From: Aphanomyces cochlioides
Lineage: Eukaryota; Oomycota; Saprolegniomycetes; Saprolegniales; Verrucalvaceae
Assembly (NCBI GenBank): GCA_019828595.1
Contig: JAHQRK010000031.1
Location: forward strand, 124,001-188,000
Direction: 5' to 3'
DNA: 64,000 nt
Shown here: positions 36,581 through 47,421 of the stretch, in pieces
Layout: each line of letters starts with the position of its first letter
Numbering within the stretch: the stretch's first letter is position 1
Position numbers and translations under genes: made by a program
Notes under the pieces: model-generated
The model's input: the letters and a program-made list of their open reading frames with translations, nothing else
Told to the model about the DNA's origin: nothing
Database searches by the model: none

Positions 36581-38438
36581 AATCGCAAAGAATTGTTTCC
36601 TTTGGGAAGTGCTTCATCACGACTGGCTTTGTCCAGTTTGGCTTCTTGTAAGCTCGCACGTGAGTTTCCATCGTATTTGAGGTCCGTTCGTGGAGATAAA
36701 CAAGCACACAAACGTCTCCAGTCAGCGAAATATGCACCATTTTGGCCTTTGATGGCAACACAATGCGGCCTCGTAACTCTGGTGATGCTGTGCTCGCGGA
36801 ATAGACGCTCACAATCTCGTCACTGTCTTTGACTTGTTGTTTTCTGAAATGAACATTGGTGCTAGTGCAATTGACGACTTCAGTGACAAGGTGACCGACA
36901 GGTTGAGCCTTGTTGTGATTTTCAATCATGGTGGAAAAACAATTCCGCACTACTTTTTCCTTGCGGCTGGTCCACACATTCTTCATGTTCACTCCTTCCA
37001 CCATGGCTGTGTGCTCATGTTTCACTCGCCATGCAATCATTTTCTCGTTTTTCAGCGCAGTATTGAGCAGGCGACACCAATTTTGATAATAAGCTCTCAA
37101 CCGATTGGCAGAGTTTTCCAATGCTTGTTTGACCAGTTCGCCCTTTGTCAAATACGGAAACGAAACTCGAGTTAGAGTTGTAAACCATACCTCAAATCCT
37201 CGGAGGGTTGACACTTGAGATTTATCAAGAGGGACATAGTTATTGTTCACGCATGTGTCGATTGTTGAGCGAAAATCGGCAAGCAATGGTTGAAGACTTG
37301 ACTCCACTGATAAATGCCATCCATGCAGCATTTTCAAGTCTTTATGTAATGCGTCATTCGCCACGATTTCTTTCTCTGGACCGTCAATTCTCACGTAGAA
37401 CACAATCGCTCCATTCTCTTCGCAGCGCTTTTGCAGCATGGCCACGTCTTGCTTCACTTTCGCCTCGGCTTCTGCAAGCATGCGCTCGCTCATGGCATCT
37501 TCAGAAATACTGTTTGGCACTTCCTTTGGAAACTCGTCCTTGAATTTGAGGGCACTGGCCATCATGGGCTTTGGAATTGGACACTGCACGTCAACGACAT
37601 GCGTCTGCATGACGTCCCTCAACCACTTTCCAAATGCGTCTGCCGAGTCCAAATGTTGATTCGACTGCTCCGTGAAAATATGACGGTCAGATTTGACCAC
37701 CGCCAACGCCACCTCTGGCCCAGGAACCAGCACACCTCCGTCGAATGCGTCGCCCCACGCTGCTTCAGACTTCAATTCACAACGCACTTGTTCCTCTTTG
37801 ACTTTGGTCGTCTGGATGGAAAACGTAATCGAATGCTTCTTCGACAGCATCAATGCGTCTGGGGCTAGTCGCTTAGTCTGCATAATGTCAGGAGGTGCCA
37901 AGCAACAAACCACGTTCGCTGTCAATGTCGTCAAGAAACGAAGCACGTACGTGGCACGTTCACGGAGCAGCATACCTTCAAACGATTTGCTCGTCAACCA
38001 TCCAAACAACACGACTCGCAAGTCACCACCAGATTCACCAATGTTGCCTTCAATGAGACCGTAGACTCCCTCGTCCTCTTTCTTGACGTAGTCCGAGAGG
38101 TTTCGCGGACACCATCCATCCACATTTAATTGCTGCTTGACTGCAAACTGCTTTCCGAAATAGGCCATTACATCAATTGATCGCTCCGACGATGACAAAT
38201 TTACTTGGTCATTCAAGTATTGCCCCAAAAGATCTGCTTCCGTGGTCTCCGCTCTGGCAGATCCTTCCACGTCAGCTGTGGGGAGCACTGACAAAGCGCG
38301 GAGAAAGCGAAAAAGCTCCTTGTCGACGGGCGGGAACACTGTTGTACCTCCATCGTTGTTGACCACGAGCCGCAACAATTGAAAGCACTTGAACGTCTCA
38401 GAGCTGCACGAAATTCTGCCAAATCTTGTCGACGACAT
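36441..38438 (-). CDS. Giant Cys/His-rich protein, N-terminal part (frameshifted from the next frame)
   Basis: The 665-residue frame begins with MSSTRFGRIS and contains the conserved-looking VVLFGWLTSKSFEGMLLRER segment (about 140-160), CLAPPDIMQTKR, and a helical middle. Near its end, after CDFDPSHRLSG, the correct continuation is in the other frame (AMLHSVHVVDLYAFNES of the 1130-residue ORF). Removing one base of the CCC run at 36556-36558 would make a single frame of about 1,780 residues. Everything else on both sides is open, so this is either a very recent inactivating mutation or a one-base sequence error. Upstream the gene faces a degenerate inverted copy of itself. Confidence 0.7.
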   Translation of the reverse strand: MSSTRFGRISCSSETFKCFQLLRLVVNNDGGTTVFPPVDKELFRFLRALSVLPTADVEGSARAETTEADLLGQYLNDQVNLSSSERSIDVMAYFGKQFAVKQQLNVDGWCPRNLSDYVKKEDEGVYGLIEGNIGESGGDLRVVLFGWLTSKSFEGMLLRERATYVLRFLTTLTANVVCCLAPPDIMQTKRLAPDALMLSKKHSITFSIQTTKVKEEQVRCELKSEAAWGDAFDGGVLVPGPEVALAVVKSDRHIFTEQSNQHLDSADAFGKWLRDVMQTHVVDVQCPIPKPMMASALKFKDEFPKEVPNSISEDAMSERMLAEAEAKVKQDVAMLQKRCEENGAIVFYVRIDGPEKEIVANDALHKDLKMLHGWHLSVESSLQPLLADFRSTIDTCVNNNYVPLDKSQVSTLRGFEVWFTTLTRVSFPYLTKGELVKQALENSANRLRAYYQNWCRLLNTALKNEKMIAWRVKHEHTAMVEGVNMKNVWTSRKEKVVRNCFSTMIENHNKAQPVGHLVTEVVNCTSTNVHFRKQQVKDSDEIVSVYSASTASPELRGRIVLPSKAKMVHISLTGDVCVLVYLHERTSNTMETHVRAYKKPNWTKPVVMKHFPKETILCDFDPSHRLSGNAPLGSCCRLVCIQRIAHTSRARPNYQFADPACAESI

Positions 38439-38699
38439 GACTTCAAGACTGAGGAGGTCAAGGGAAATCCCCCAACGGTGCTTGTCTAGATTGAACCGTT
38501 GACTTCAACTGGAAGACCAAGGAAGGCACTCGTCTCATCATGGACCTGTCAAGCTGTTTTGTCAATATCAATCTAGCTGCCAACGTTACAGTCATGACAA
38601 ATTTAAAGGCCGTGGCACGGCCAACGACGTTGCAGTCGGAAACTCTCATGACCACCATGGCCGACAACTTCCAAGCTGATTTGTATTGGGGGTTTGGGG

Positions 38700-39490
38700 G
38701 TTTGAATGGTCAGACTCTCGTTGCGTAACTGCAGTTGACGACCGTTGGATGGTGGCCACATCATTTCACATATCAAGACGGAAGATGAAGGCGCGACTGC
38801 ATTAACTCTGGCCAACATGGAGGAAACCAATGCCGCGAGTTGTCTTGCTTGGGTGGCTCACAACCGAATCGTTTGAAGGCGTATTAGTTCGTGAACGAGC
38901 GACGTCTATGCTTTGTTCGTTGCCAAGGTTGCCATTGCATGTGATTTGCTGCTTGCCGTCCTTTGATATTATTCACACGCGGCGATCAGGCCCCAGACTC
39001 TGAAGCGGGGATGACGTCCAAGAAGTACTCGATGCCGTTTACAATCCAAAAAACCAAAGTCGACGAGCAAGCCTGCTGTGTATTCAACTGTAAAGCTGGA
39101 TGGGGGGCGATAAAGTCAAAGGTAGCGTGCTCGTAGTAAATCCAGTGATATCGCTGTGTTGAGTTCGATGAAAACTCAGCAGGATATCAAAGCGACGCCA
39201 ACTCGTCATGAAGAATATGCTCTCAAAAGTATTCCATGCCGAGGTGGATCGTGCGGAGGAAGAATTGATGGCTAGCAAAGTACTCGGACAGCCCTGAGCG
39301 GTTTTGCAGATTTGATGGCTCGAAAGAGACAAAAACATTCGACTTTCCGCACTTGCTGCATGGCCAAATTGGTCGAGAAGGCTGTGCAAATATATCAACG
39401 AGCAGTTACGAGCAAGCGCCAACGAAGATTGACTATTTGATCCCCATAAAAATGTCGAAACAGCATGCTTGTTGAGATTGCCGAAGACGA
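38700..39490 (+). pseudogene. Degenerate inverted copy of the giant Cys/His-rich gene
   Basis: On the plus strand, pieces in alternating frames align to the N-terminal part of the gene at 36441-38438. Examples are LGWLTTESFEGVLVRERATS (near 38845) against FGWLTSKSFEGMLLRERATY, ICCLPSFDIIHTRR against VCCLAPPDIMQTKR, SKKYSMPFTIQKTKVDEQ (near 39024) against SKKHSITFSIQTTKVKEEQ, and a region near 39360 against ELVKQALENSANRLRAYYQ. Stops and frameshifts are frequent. The two copies are head to head, with about 260 bp between the intact start and the first recognisable piece. A long minus-strand open frame over 39084-39653 is only a shadow of this relic. Confidence 0.8.
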
Positions 39491-39596
39491 AAACGGTTAG
39501 GAACGAAACTGTTTTTGATCCAGATCGGTTTTGTATGTCTATTTTCAGACTCTTGCCGAAAAGGTCAATAGTCCTCTTGCCACTGCCCAGACAGCA

Positions 39597-42500
39597 ATGC
39601 CACAGAACGACGACAGCAAGATCCAGACTAAGGTAAACGGTAGCCATGTCCACCCACTCGGTCCGACTACATCCGATATTGCAAATCAGACTACGTTGAC
39701 AGGCGCAGAACCCGCCACAGTCGTCAACACCACCCTCGCCACGGAAACGACTGTGGGGAGCTTACAAGTCCCAAGCGAAGACTCAATGAGTACTTTTGAG
39801 GTTGCGGAGAGTCTCTCTGGCTTGCTTTATCTCATCTTGACTCTGACTTTGAGCGTGTACTATCTCGGAATGGTGTCTCCTTCGATGGCCAATGATTTAT
39901 GGTGGAGTGATTTCAATGCGTCTGGGGTTCAGTCCTACTTGATTGACGTCTACAATGTCCAGCTTAATGTTCTTGGCAACCAAACTAAATCGATTGATCT
40001 GATGAGCAGGAATTATGGTCTCGGGAAAGATTATTCGCAAGCCTCCACTCGAATTGAACTCTCGCCAGTGTACCCAAGACTTTTATATGTTGCTGCGGCG
40101 AATGATTTGGCAGCGTTTGTTGCTGCTCTACGCCAAATCCCTGGACCTCATTGGGTTCTATCTCAGTATTGCTGGGTTGACTTGAATCGGACCTGGGAAG
40201 TGGCCCACAGTGTTGAACGCCAAAAACGCTGCTATCAACGATATGCAGATAATGGCGCAGTGTATTATGAACCCATCGTTCGCCTTGTTGATTGGAACAA
40301 GTGGCTCAAAGGATATTATGGAGGCGCTTTCAACACAACAATTGGTAGAGCAATGAGGAAGACGCCGGAAGGTCAAGCATGGCTGTCCACTACGCCTTAT
40401 TCATTTCAGAGTATAGAGACAGAAGTTGCCTACTGGCGCAAAATGGGAATCCTGCGATACACATTTCAATACACGAACAGCTATTCCAATGGAATTAGCG
40501 AAACTCTTGGCGTCCAAAATGCACTCGGAGTGACTCAATATGTCACAACCAAGCGTATTCCTTACCAGTCACGAAGTGAAGGCTGGACAACTTTATGGAT
40601 GTATTTTGGACCATTCAATGATCTTCCCTATGGAGATGCTCTGGGATACAGCTATTTACTAAATGATCCTGATAACCAACGCTTCTCAGCCCCATGCAAC
40701 TATTCTGACTTTGTGGCAAATCCAGCAACTTATTCATGTGACCCTTGCGACTTGCAATGGAATCCCGATGCTGCCAATTGCAACATGAATTATGAAATGT
40801 TCTTAGGCTTGCCCGATACACCGACTTTTCGCCTGGTGCACGGCAACATCGGTCCACTCAATTCGATCGACTTGTATATTGTTCAACCACCAGCATCAGT
40901 TATCTCAGTATTTTCAGCATTTCAAGAATCAGTCTCTCAGCACATTCTCACAAATTACGAGTTTGCTGCATCCATGGTAGCTATACCCACACTGTCTTCA
41001 GATCCGATTCCACCTTCTTGGCTGCAGCCGTCATTGATGTACATGGGTGGTGACCCTACTTGCCTTTTTCGAGAGCCAACTTCATTTATCCAGGGTTCAT
41101 TTTCATACGATGTGTCATGTACATCAGAAGAGAGCCACTCGATTGTTCTGACACCTTATAATACTCTCTTTGCGCTCTGGGCCACTTCTCAAACTAACAT
41201 CTCCAAGGTCTGCAGTGCTAGCTTGAAGTTCAAGCAAGCTTGCAATGCTGTCTTGAGCTCAGCATTTAAAGCGACTATGCTTTTGATACAAGCTTACCCT
41301 GGTGGTAGAAGTTCATTCCTCCCACTGATTCTTGCTGCATACAAGGATGTCGCGACATTGGGCATCAGCACAATCCAATTTGCGATCAACACAACGGACA
41401 TGTCGAATGTTTACCTACGCCAACAAGTTCTGGGAGGAAATTCAGCAGATCAATGGGATGTGTTCGGATGGATGTTCTTATATGAGTGGGCCCAAGGATA
41501 CCGTGAAGTCGTTTCATTTGAAGGTGATGCAAATGTTATCCCAATCATCTCCGACAAAAATGAGCCGATCATTGATGAAGCACAAAGTTTGGACATTCCC
41601 GTCAGTGCGTGTCAATACCTTTGGGCTGTAGTAATTGTTGTCACGACAGTCCAGCTTTTTGTGGGTACTATGATTACATTTTACTACCTCTTACTGCGTG
41701 GCCGCATCATTGGTCGCAATTTATTTCAGTTCAATCGTGTGGTTGGAACCGTTTGGCTAAATCGACCGCTGCTTTTTGTGCGTGGTTTGACTGCCGTCAT
41801 TCTTTTGTCCTCGTCACCATTGAAATTTCAAACTCAAAGCGGTTATGCATACTTAAACATGACCCTCCGAACTTTGTTCGAGTCGATGCTGGTTGCTGGA
41901 GAAGCCACGTGGATATCTTATGTGACTTATGACTTCCTTCTTGTGTTTTTTTTAAAACGTCACCGCTACGTAGCCCCATTAACGTCTTGTGTTACATGGC
42001 TATGTCTGCTAGTCATTGATACCAATTGGCCATACAAGATCACAACTACCCTGAATCGAAAATGCAGTATTGACATTGTTAGCAATAAGTTTGCATGCAC
42101 AGTTGGGTGGATTGAAATTGGAAGTCTAAGTCGAGCTACAATGTTTGTCCTGGTTCTAGTTGCTTGTACTATTGTACCTGTGCTTGTTATCAATGTCTGG
42201 TCGTTCTTGCGAAAACGCAAAAGTGAAAATTCTTCCAGCCACTTATTACTGTCAAGTTCCGCCTTAGGATTTCTCCATAACATGTCCCAGACAAATGGGC
42301 GGTGGATCTTAGACCGCGCGTCGTGCATTATGTGTGGCGTCGTCACGTTTGATAAGACAATCATTGATTTGAAACTGTGGTTGCTCATCGATGACAAGTC
42401 AGCATCGACGTCCCAAGTGAAGTGGGGAATGAAATTTTTTGAAAATATTGCCTTAGATAAAAAAAATGATTCAATACAGCCACACGAATCGACTGCAGTG

Positions 42501-45325
42501 CCTGTAGAGCCCCCTATCAAGTGGAGACACCGTCTTCTTACCTTGACTGGACTGCTTTACGTGATTTCGACCATATTTGGTAGCGTCACATTCTTGACAC
42601 TTACAGCCACAAACATGGCAAATGATTTCTGGTGGGCCAACTACAACGCGACAAGAGAACATGTTTACGTGTCTCGGTTACTGAATTCACTGCTTACTCT
42701 TCGACCACATGTCGGAGGTATAAAATTGACTGACTCCAAATTTATGGATGAAGCCAACTATACAATCACATTGTCAACTGGTGTGGGAACAACAATGAGA
42801 CAGCTATACGCGTCACAAGTGCTTTCTACAGATGCGATGGACCTTTCAACAGTAATTCATGGCCTTCGTGTCATGGACGCATGCTTGGCACCATGGATAT
42901 CATCGCAATACTGCTGGCTTGATTTTGGGAAGAAGTGGGAAATGGCCAATACAGCCACTAGACAAAATCGCTGTGCAAACATGTACTCCACGAATGCAGC
43001 AGTCTATTTAGAGGCTGTGCTGCGCAATGTAAGATGGTCTGAGCTGACCACTTGTTGGGGAACATCCCTCAACGTGGCTCTTGGTACTCCGTTGAGCAAG
43101 TTGCCGAATGGAGCTTCTTGGTGGACTTCAGTTCAATCAATTAAAACATCAGAATTAGAAGAGCTCAAGTATTGGCAATCATTCAACCTTGAGAAGTATG
43201 AAACCGACTGGCAGAACTATAAATCTATCGGCATCATCGAAAGATTTGGTATGCAAAATGCGTTTGGATCAGTTTACCCAATGACGCTAAAATACACAAA
43301 TGGATCATTGAATCTAAAATCCCAAACGAGTATGAAAATGTATTGGGGTTTCGCAAGTGATCTATGGGCAGTCTCAAGCCCATCGATATCAATGTATGGC
43401 GCAAGTTTAATTCGCCAAGACTTGATGTTTGCATTTAAGAATCGCTCGATTGAATCAATCTTGGTTGAAAATGGAACTCTGAGTGGCCCAGAACTTGTTA
43501 GTGGCGGTGCATACAGTACCTTTCGTGCAATGATTGGGCCTTTTGGATCAGTGGACCTGAAGCGCGTACCTGCGCCAGCATCCTTGATGGCGTTTTGGAA
43601 GAATTTTAAAGATACTGTTGCAGAGTTGTGTGTGCAATCTGCAGGCTTTGCGAAATCATATTTAGCACTTTCTGTATTTAATCCAATGCAGAACTACCTA
43701 CCCCCATCATGGCAAGAATCTGACATTCAAAATGTAATTGGCGGAAACCTCTTGTGTAACGAGGTCCCTGAAGTCGACACTTCATTAGGCATTTACCTCT
43801 TAACGGATGGAAAGTCAGCATGCGGGTCTCAAATCGATGAATCTATTAAACTTTCTACTTCAGCAAGATTATTTGCTACAATTGGATCCAACTTGGTTCG
43901 ACGTAATTTGACAATTCAGGATACCGACGCGATTTGCTCAACCTTCAAAGGGATAAGTTTGTCATCGTGCACGAAGACACTTCTCCATTCATCCGTTGAC
44001 CTGCTTTTGAGCGAATCATTCGTTAGCTCTACGCTTCTTGCTCAGCTTCGATCGATGGCAGACATTGCGCAAAAAGACATACAAGCTCTGTCAATTGAAG
44101 TAAACCAGTACGGAAAAACTGTGAACGACACAACTGTTCTCTTGAGACACCAAATCTTTGATGCAGCCTATCCTTCATTTCACTATATTGCCTGGCTCAT
44201 GGCTGTAGATTGGGCCACAAATATTCGCGAAGTTATTTCTTTTCAAGGAGATGTGGATTCAGCAAACGTTATCACATCTGTGTCATATGATACGGACACA
44301 TCAGTCAACTCTCAAGATATTCCTGTCAATGTCGCCTACTACATTCGGTATGTATGCCTTTACGTCACTGGCATCATTATATGCGTTGCTGCATTGGCAT
44401 CCTTGTACATTTTAGTTAACAAAGGACACATTGAAGGATTGAATCTCTTTGAAATCAACCGAGTGGTTGGTATCGTGTGGATTGGGCGTGTATTTCTTTT
44501 CATTCGAGGCGTGGCCGCGATTTGCTTACTTAGTACACAAGTTTTGTCCTTGGAAAACATCCATGATTGTTGGCATTTGGTCGATGCCACGCGCCACTCC
44601 AACGAAAGTTCTGGTGATCGTGGTCTTCGTATTTTCAAGACGATTCTCGCCGCGGGCGAAGTCTCATGGCTTGGGTATGTGCTGAATGACATCTTTTCAA
44701 TCTTCACTGCACAATATACGACTTCATATGTTATAAAGTGCACAACTGTAGTTTGGGGTGTTGCCGCCATTTTATCCTTAGTCGCACCTCCGACGCATGA
44801 CGCAACCTTGGACCGACAATGTACTTTTGCTCACGTGGATTTCCAGTTGGTTTGCAACAGCGGTATGTGATTTCTATGACTGTTGTCAATTCTAACCTCC
44901 CCGATAGGCACTATCGCAATTGGTAGCTTTGATAGATTTGTGTCTTTAGTTGGACTTTGTATTGGGTCGATCGTCGTCTGTTACCTCTATGAAAGATTAC
45001 GCCATCCCTCGCTTCAGCCTCCACAGCATTCTTCATTGTTTCTGTCCGCTTCGGCGAAATATATGTTTCAGCGAGACCGCTGGACCCACGAACAGGTGCA
45101 GAATATGGATTTGAACGCCGTTAATACTTTTGGTAGGTCTATTGTATCGACCAAGCATCGGCTGCAATCAATGGCATTCTGTCGGTGAAAATTGGCAATA
45201 TCTTTTATATCTTCGACCTCAAAATTTGGCGTCTCTTCGCCATCGAAGTGTCAAAGGAGAAACGTGAGCGACTCGAGCGGGATGGAAAACGCCATTTGCT
45301 CTCCGCGATTCCTTTGCCAAACTAG
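39597..45325 (+). CDS. Very large two-module polytopic membrane protein
   Basis: One exon runs from the ATG at 39597 to 44862 (about 1,755 residues), then a 45-nt intron (44863-44907) joins it to 44908 onward. The protein holds two homologous modules in tandem. Each has a lone N-terminal transmembrane helix, the motif MANDLWW or MANDFWW, an ectodomain of about 600 residues with SQYCW and RC motifs and many N-x-S/T sites, and then a helix bundle containing FNRVVGTVW or INRVVGIVW. Module 1 covers about 39840-42480 and module 2 about 42530-45325. The C-terminus reads IWRLFAIEVSKEKRERLERD..IPLPN. Near 45132-45140 the frame must change to reach this tail, so a small indel or an unresolved splice is present there. 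I know no named family or function; it is a surface or endomembrane protein by topology. An upstream TTG at 39531 was rejected in favour of the ATG. Confidence 0.75.
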
Positions 45326-45874
45326 GGATTTCATAATCTCGAGGCATTAGCGGATTGGGAGGAAGATTTTCCCTTGACAATCGAGGAAGGAAACGTCAGC
45401 CTCAAGTGCTAAATCAAGCTTTGTGTGCTATGAAGGAAATGACTGCATTTACATGAAATGGATATTCACGAGAAATAAATTAAAAATACATGGCTCAATA
45501 TTCAAACAAACCAAGTGAGCTCGACACTCCAGTACTTCCGATGGATACCTCGGGAATTCGTAGTTCTTAGTTCCGTTTTGAAAGCAACAGGAGCAAAGAT
45601 GGTGTGGATCCGTTCAGCTGCACCGAGCCTTCATGACATCGATGCAAAACCTTGACCCATTGTCGACTCTCCTGTTTGCCAGCGTCCGAGTGACGGATGA
45701 GACAGAAATGTCTGGTAAAAGATAGAAATGAAGTCATCATGGATTGAATGACCCACTTCGTTCTCGTGATACATTTTTCAACAACCATTGAATGTCCACG
45801 ATTGCTTTGTGTGCCGCTTGCCTTTTGCATACCGCGATCAACTCTAGTCGATCTTCGCTCAGTCAATTATTGCA
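45326..45874. other. Intergenic with weak minus-strand coding-like relic
   Basis: Between the large membrane gene and the rDNA fragment. Minus-strand frames around 45560-45760 (for example RTLANRRVDNGSRFCIDVMK) look protein-like but shift frame and contain stops; no family is recognised. Confidence 0.3.
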
Positions 45875-45972
45875 TAGACCTCACCATTTAGCGGAAGATG
45901 AAGTCGTAACAAGGTTTCCGCAGGTGAACCTGGGGAAGGATCATTACCACAACAAAAAAACTGTCCACTTGC
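45875..45972 (+). rRNA. Decayed fragment: 3' end of 18S rRNA plus start of ITS1
   Basis: 45875-45946 matches the universal 3' end of eukaryotic 18S rRNA, including AAGTCGTAACAAGGTTTCCG and GGATCATTA, with substitutions such as GCAGGTGAACCTGGGG where GTAGGTGAACCTGCGG is expected. It continues into CCACAACAAAAAAACTGTCCAC, which resembles the first bases of saprolegnialean ITS1. The rest of the rDNA is absent. This is a stray pseudogene fragment, not a functional rRNA gene. Confidence 0.85.
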
Positions 45973-46012
45973 TGCTCCGTCAATGCTTTGAAAGTACCCG
46001 TTCGATTAATAT

Positions 46013-46375
46013 TTAACCAAACTGAAAGACCAACGCGAAGAGTGAGGCTAAGACAGCGGTGGTCGCGTAGACGCCAGCTGAGGATGTGGCAGGTTTCTCG
46101 CAGTTCAATTTATATCGCACCGATTCGTCTTTAAATGTGCACGGCAGCAGAAAAACCAGCTTGAGCACAGTCTTGCACGAGTCAATCGCGCAAAGCTTGG
46201 CGATCGTGACTGCATCTTGGAACGACAAGGCTGATGAAAGACCGGTGGCACCACTGGCCAATTCACACATTGTGATTGGGTCCATGATTGGTAGAATGTC
46301 AAACGCAGTGCAATCAGCTGGAAAAACAACCGAGGAGGTGCAAGCGACGATCGAAACAAGCGAGAGGGTCTTCAT
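46013..46375 (-). CDS. Elicitin-like secreted protein, single domain, probable GPI anchor
   Basis: This encodes 120 residues. The start at 46375 gives a signal peptide (MKTLSLVSIVACTSSVVFPA), then six domain cysteines: ADC, TMC, KLC, DSC, LPC, LNC, with the C-x4-C pair (LCAIDSC). A hydrophobic tail (GVYATTAVLASLFALVFQFG) suggests a GPI anchor. It is a paralogue of the gene at 30563, in the opposite orientation. The stop lies about 40 bp from the ITS1-like sequence, so the two 3' ends are almost joined. A nine-codon longer start exists but lacks a signal-peptide shape. Confidence 0.85.
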   Translation of the reverse strand: MKTLSLVSIVACTSSVVFPADCTAFDILPIMDPITMCELASGATGLSSALSFQDAVTIAKLCAIDSCKTVLKLVFLLPCTFKDESVRYKLNCEKPATSSAGVYATTAVLASLFALVFQFG

Positions 46376-46880
46376 TTGACGTTGAGGATGGAAATTGGAC
46401 AATGAAAATCTTTAGGGCGCTTTGGGTGACAATTAGATTCAGACGATTGACTTTGGCACAACTGTACTCTCTATATAATTTGTCTGGTTTTCCACGAGAC
46501 AAACCAAGTGCAGTTAAGCCGTCAAGAACGAAACATGCTCCCTTGCAAGCTGTATTGAAACTCGCTTTGGGATACCTGTAATTGCGTTGAGAGTTGTTCG
46601 CAATACGAAAAAACGAGACGTCAATAAAGTGTAGCGATCGATCGAATGTTGCGATATCTATCGAGATTTCATCCAAACTTGATTGTAGATGGGTCTACCA
46701 AACTCCCAGACACAGATTGCAAACAAATTCTACTCAAACGTTGTTTAGATGTTCAACAGTATTTGCCACGCAAATACAACCAGTTTTCAACAACTACGTA
46801 GATAAGAAGCGCTTTGAAGCCGTTGCACGAAGAAATTGTCTGTAATCGCATTCTCTCGGTGCTGCTACCATTAATTTATT

Positions 46881-46966
46881 CGTGTCTCTTTACGTTCGAA
46901 GTGTCAAAGGAGAAACGAGAATGTCTTGCACGTGATGAAAAGCGTCATTTGATCACTTGCTTCGCC
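46881..46966 (+). pseudogene. Tail fragment of the large polytopic membrane protein family
   Basis: EVSKEKRECLARDEKRHLI is read here, against EVSKEKRERLERDGKRHLL at the C-terminus of the gene ending at 45325, with closely similar DNA over about 85 bp. No other part of that protein is recognisable nearby, so this is an isolated relic of a further copy. Confidence 0.7.
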
Positions 46967-47089
46967 AACTTTTGGTGTTCAGTCATCTAGCATGGCTCAA
47001 GGATCTCCTGCAGCGATTAAAATGTTAATAGTTTGTGCAGAACAATCGATATTTCTTGAGATTGAAGGAGCTTTTCATCGATTGTATAT

Positions 47090-47290
47090 GTCACATTGCA
47101 GAAGCTGCAATCGTTGAACCTGCCGTGGAAGGATCTCAAGATCATCACGGAGCGTATTGCATTGTCTCCTCCTTGGCAAGCCATGAGCTGGATTATAAGC
47201 TTATTACATGCAAAATACAAGTACTATGTAGACAACTCCAACGCGTGGCATCATCAATTTTCACTTTGCATTCGACCCACAACTTGCTGA
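47090..47290 (+). other. Coding-like segment, unrecognised
   Basis: A 64-codon open frame starting at 47096 with protein-like content (LPWKDLKIITERIALSPPW, then YKYYVDNSNAWHHQF). Upstream, a different frame (SIFLEIEGAFHRLYMSHC) may be its displaced continuation. No family is recognised. 47291-47420 is very AT-rich and empty. Confidence 0.3.
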
Positions 47291-47421
47291 TACGATTTCC
47301 CGATTTACCCGTATAATATTATATCATGTATAAATATCGAATCAAAGTTCTCATATTATTAATGTTACACAAATTAAGATACCTTTACAAATTAATAATC
47401 GTTTAAATGAATATTGCAACA

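Noticed and set aside
39084..39653. 189-codon minus-strand ORF
   Set aside because: It is antisense to the decayed copy of the giant gene and to the start of the membrane protein gene; the plus-strand reading explains the region.
45892..45960. Reading the rDNA piece as a working rRNA locus
   Set aside because: Only the extreme 3' end of 18S is present, it carries substitutions in universally conserved bases, and 5.8S and 28S are absent.
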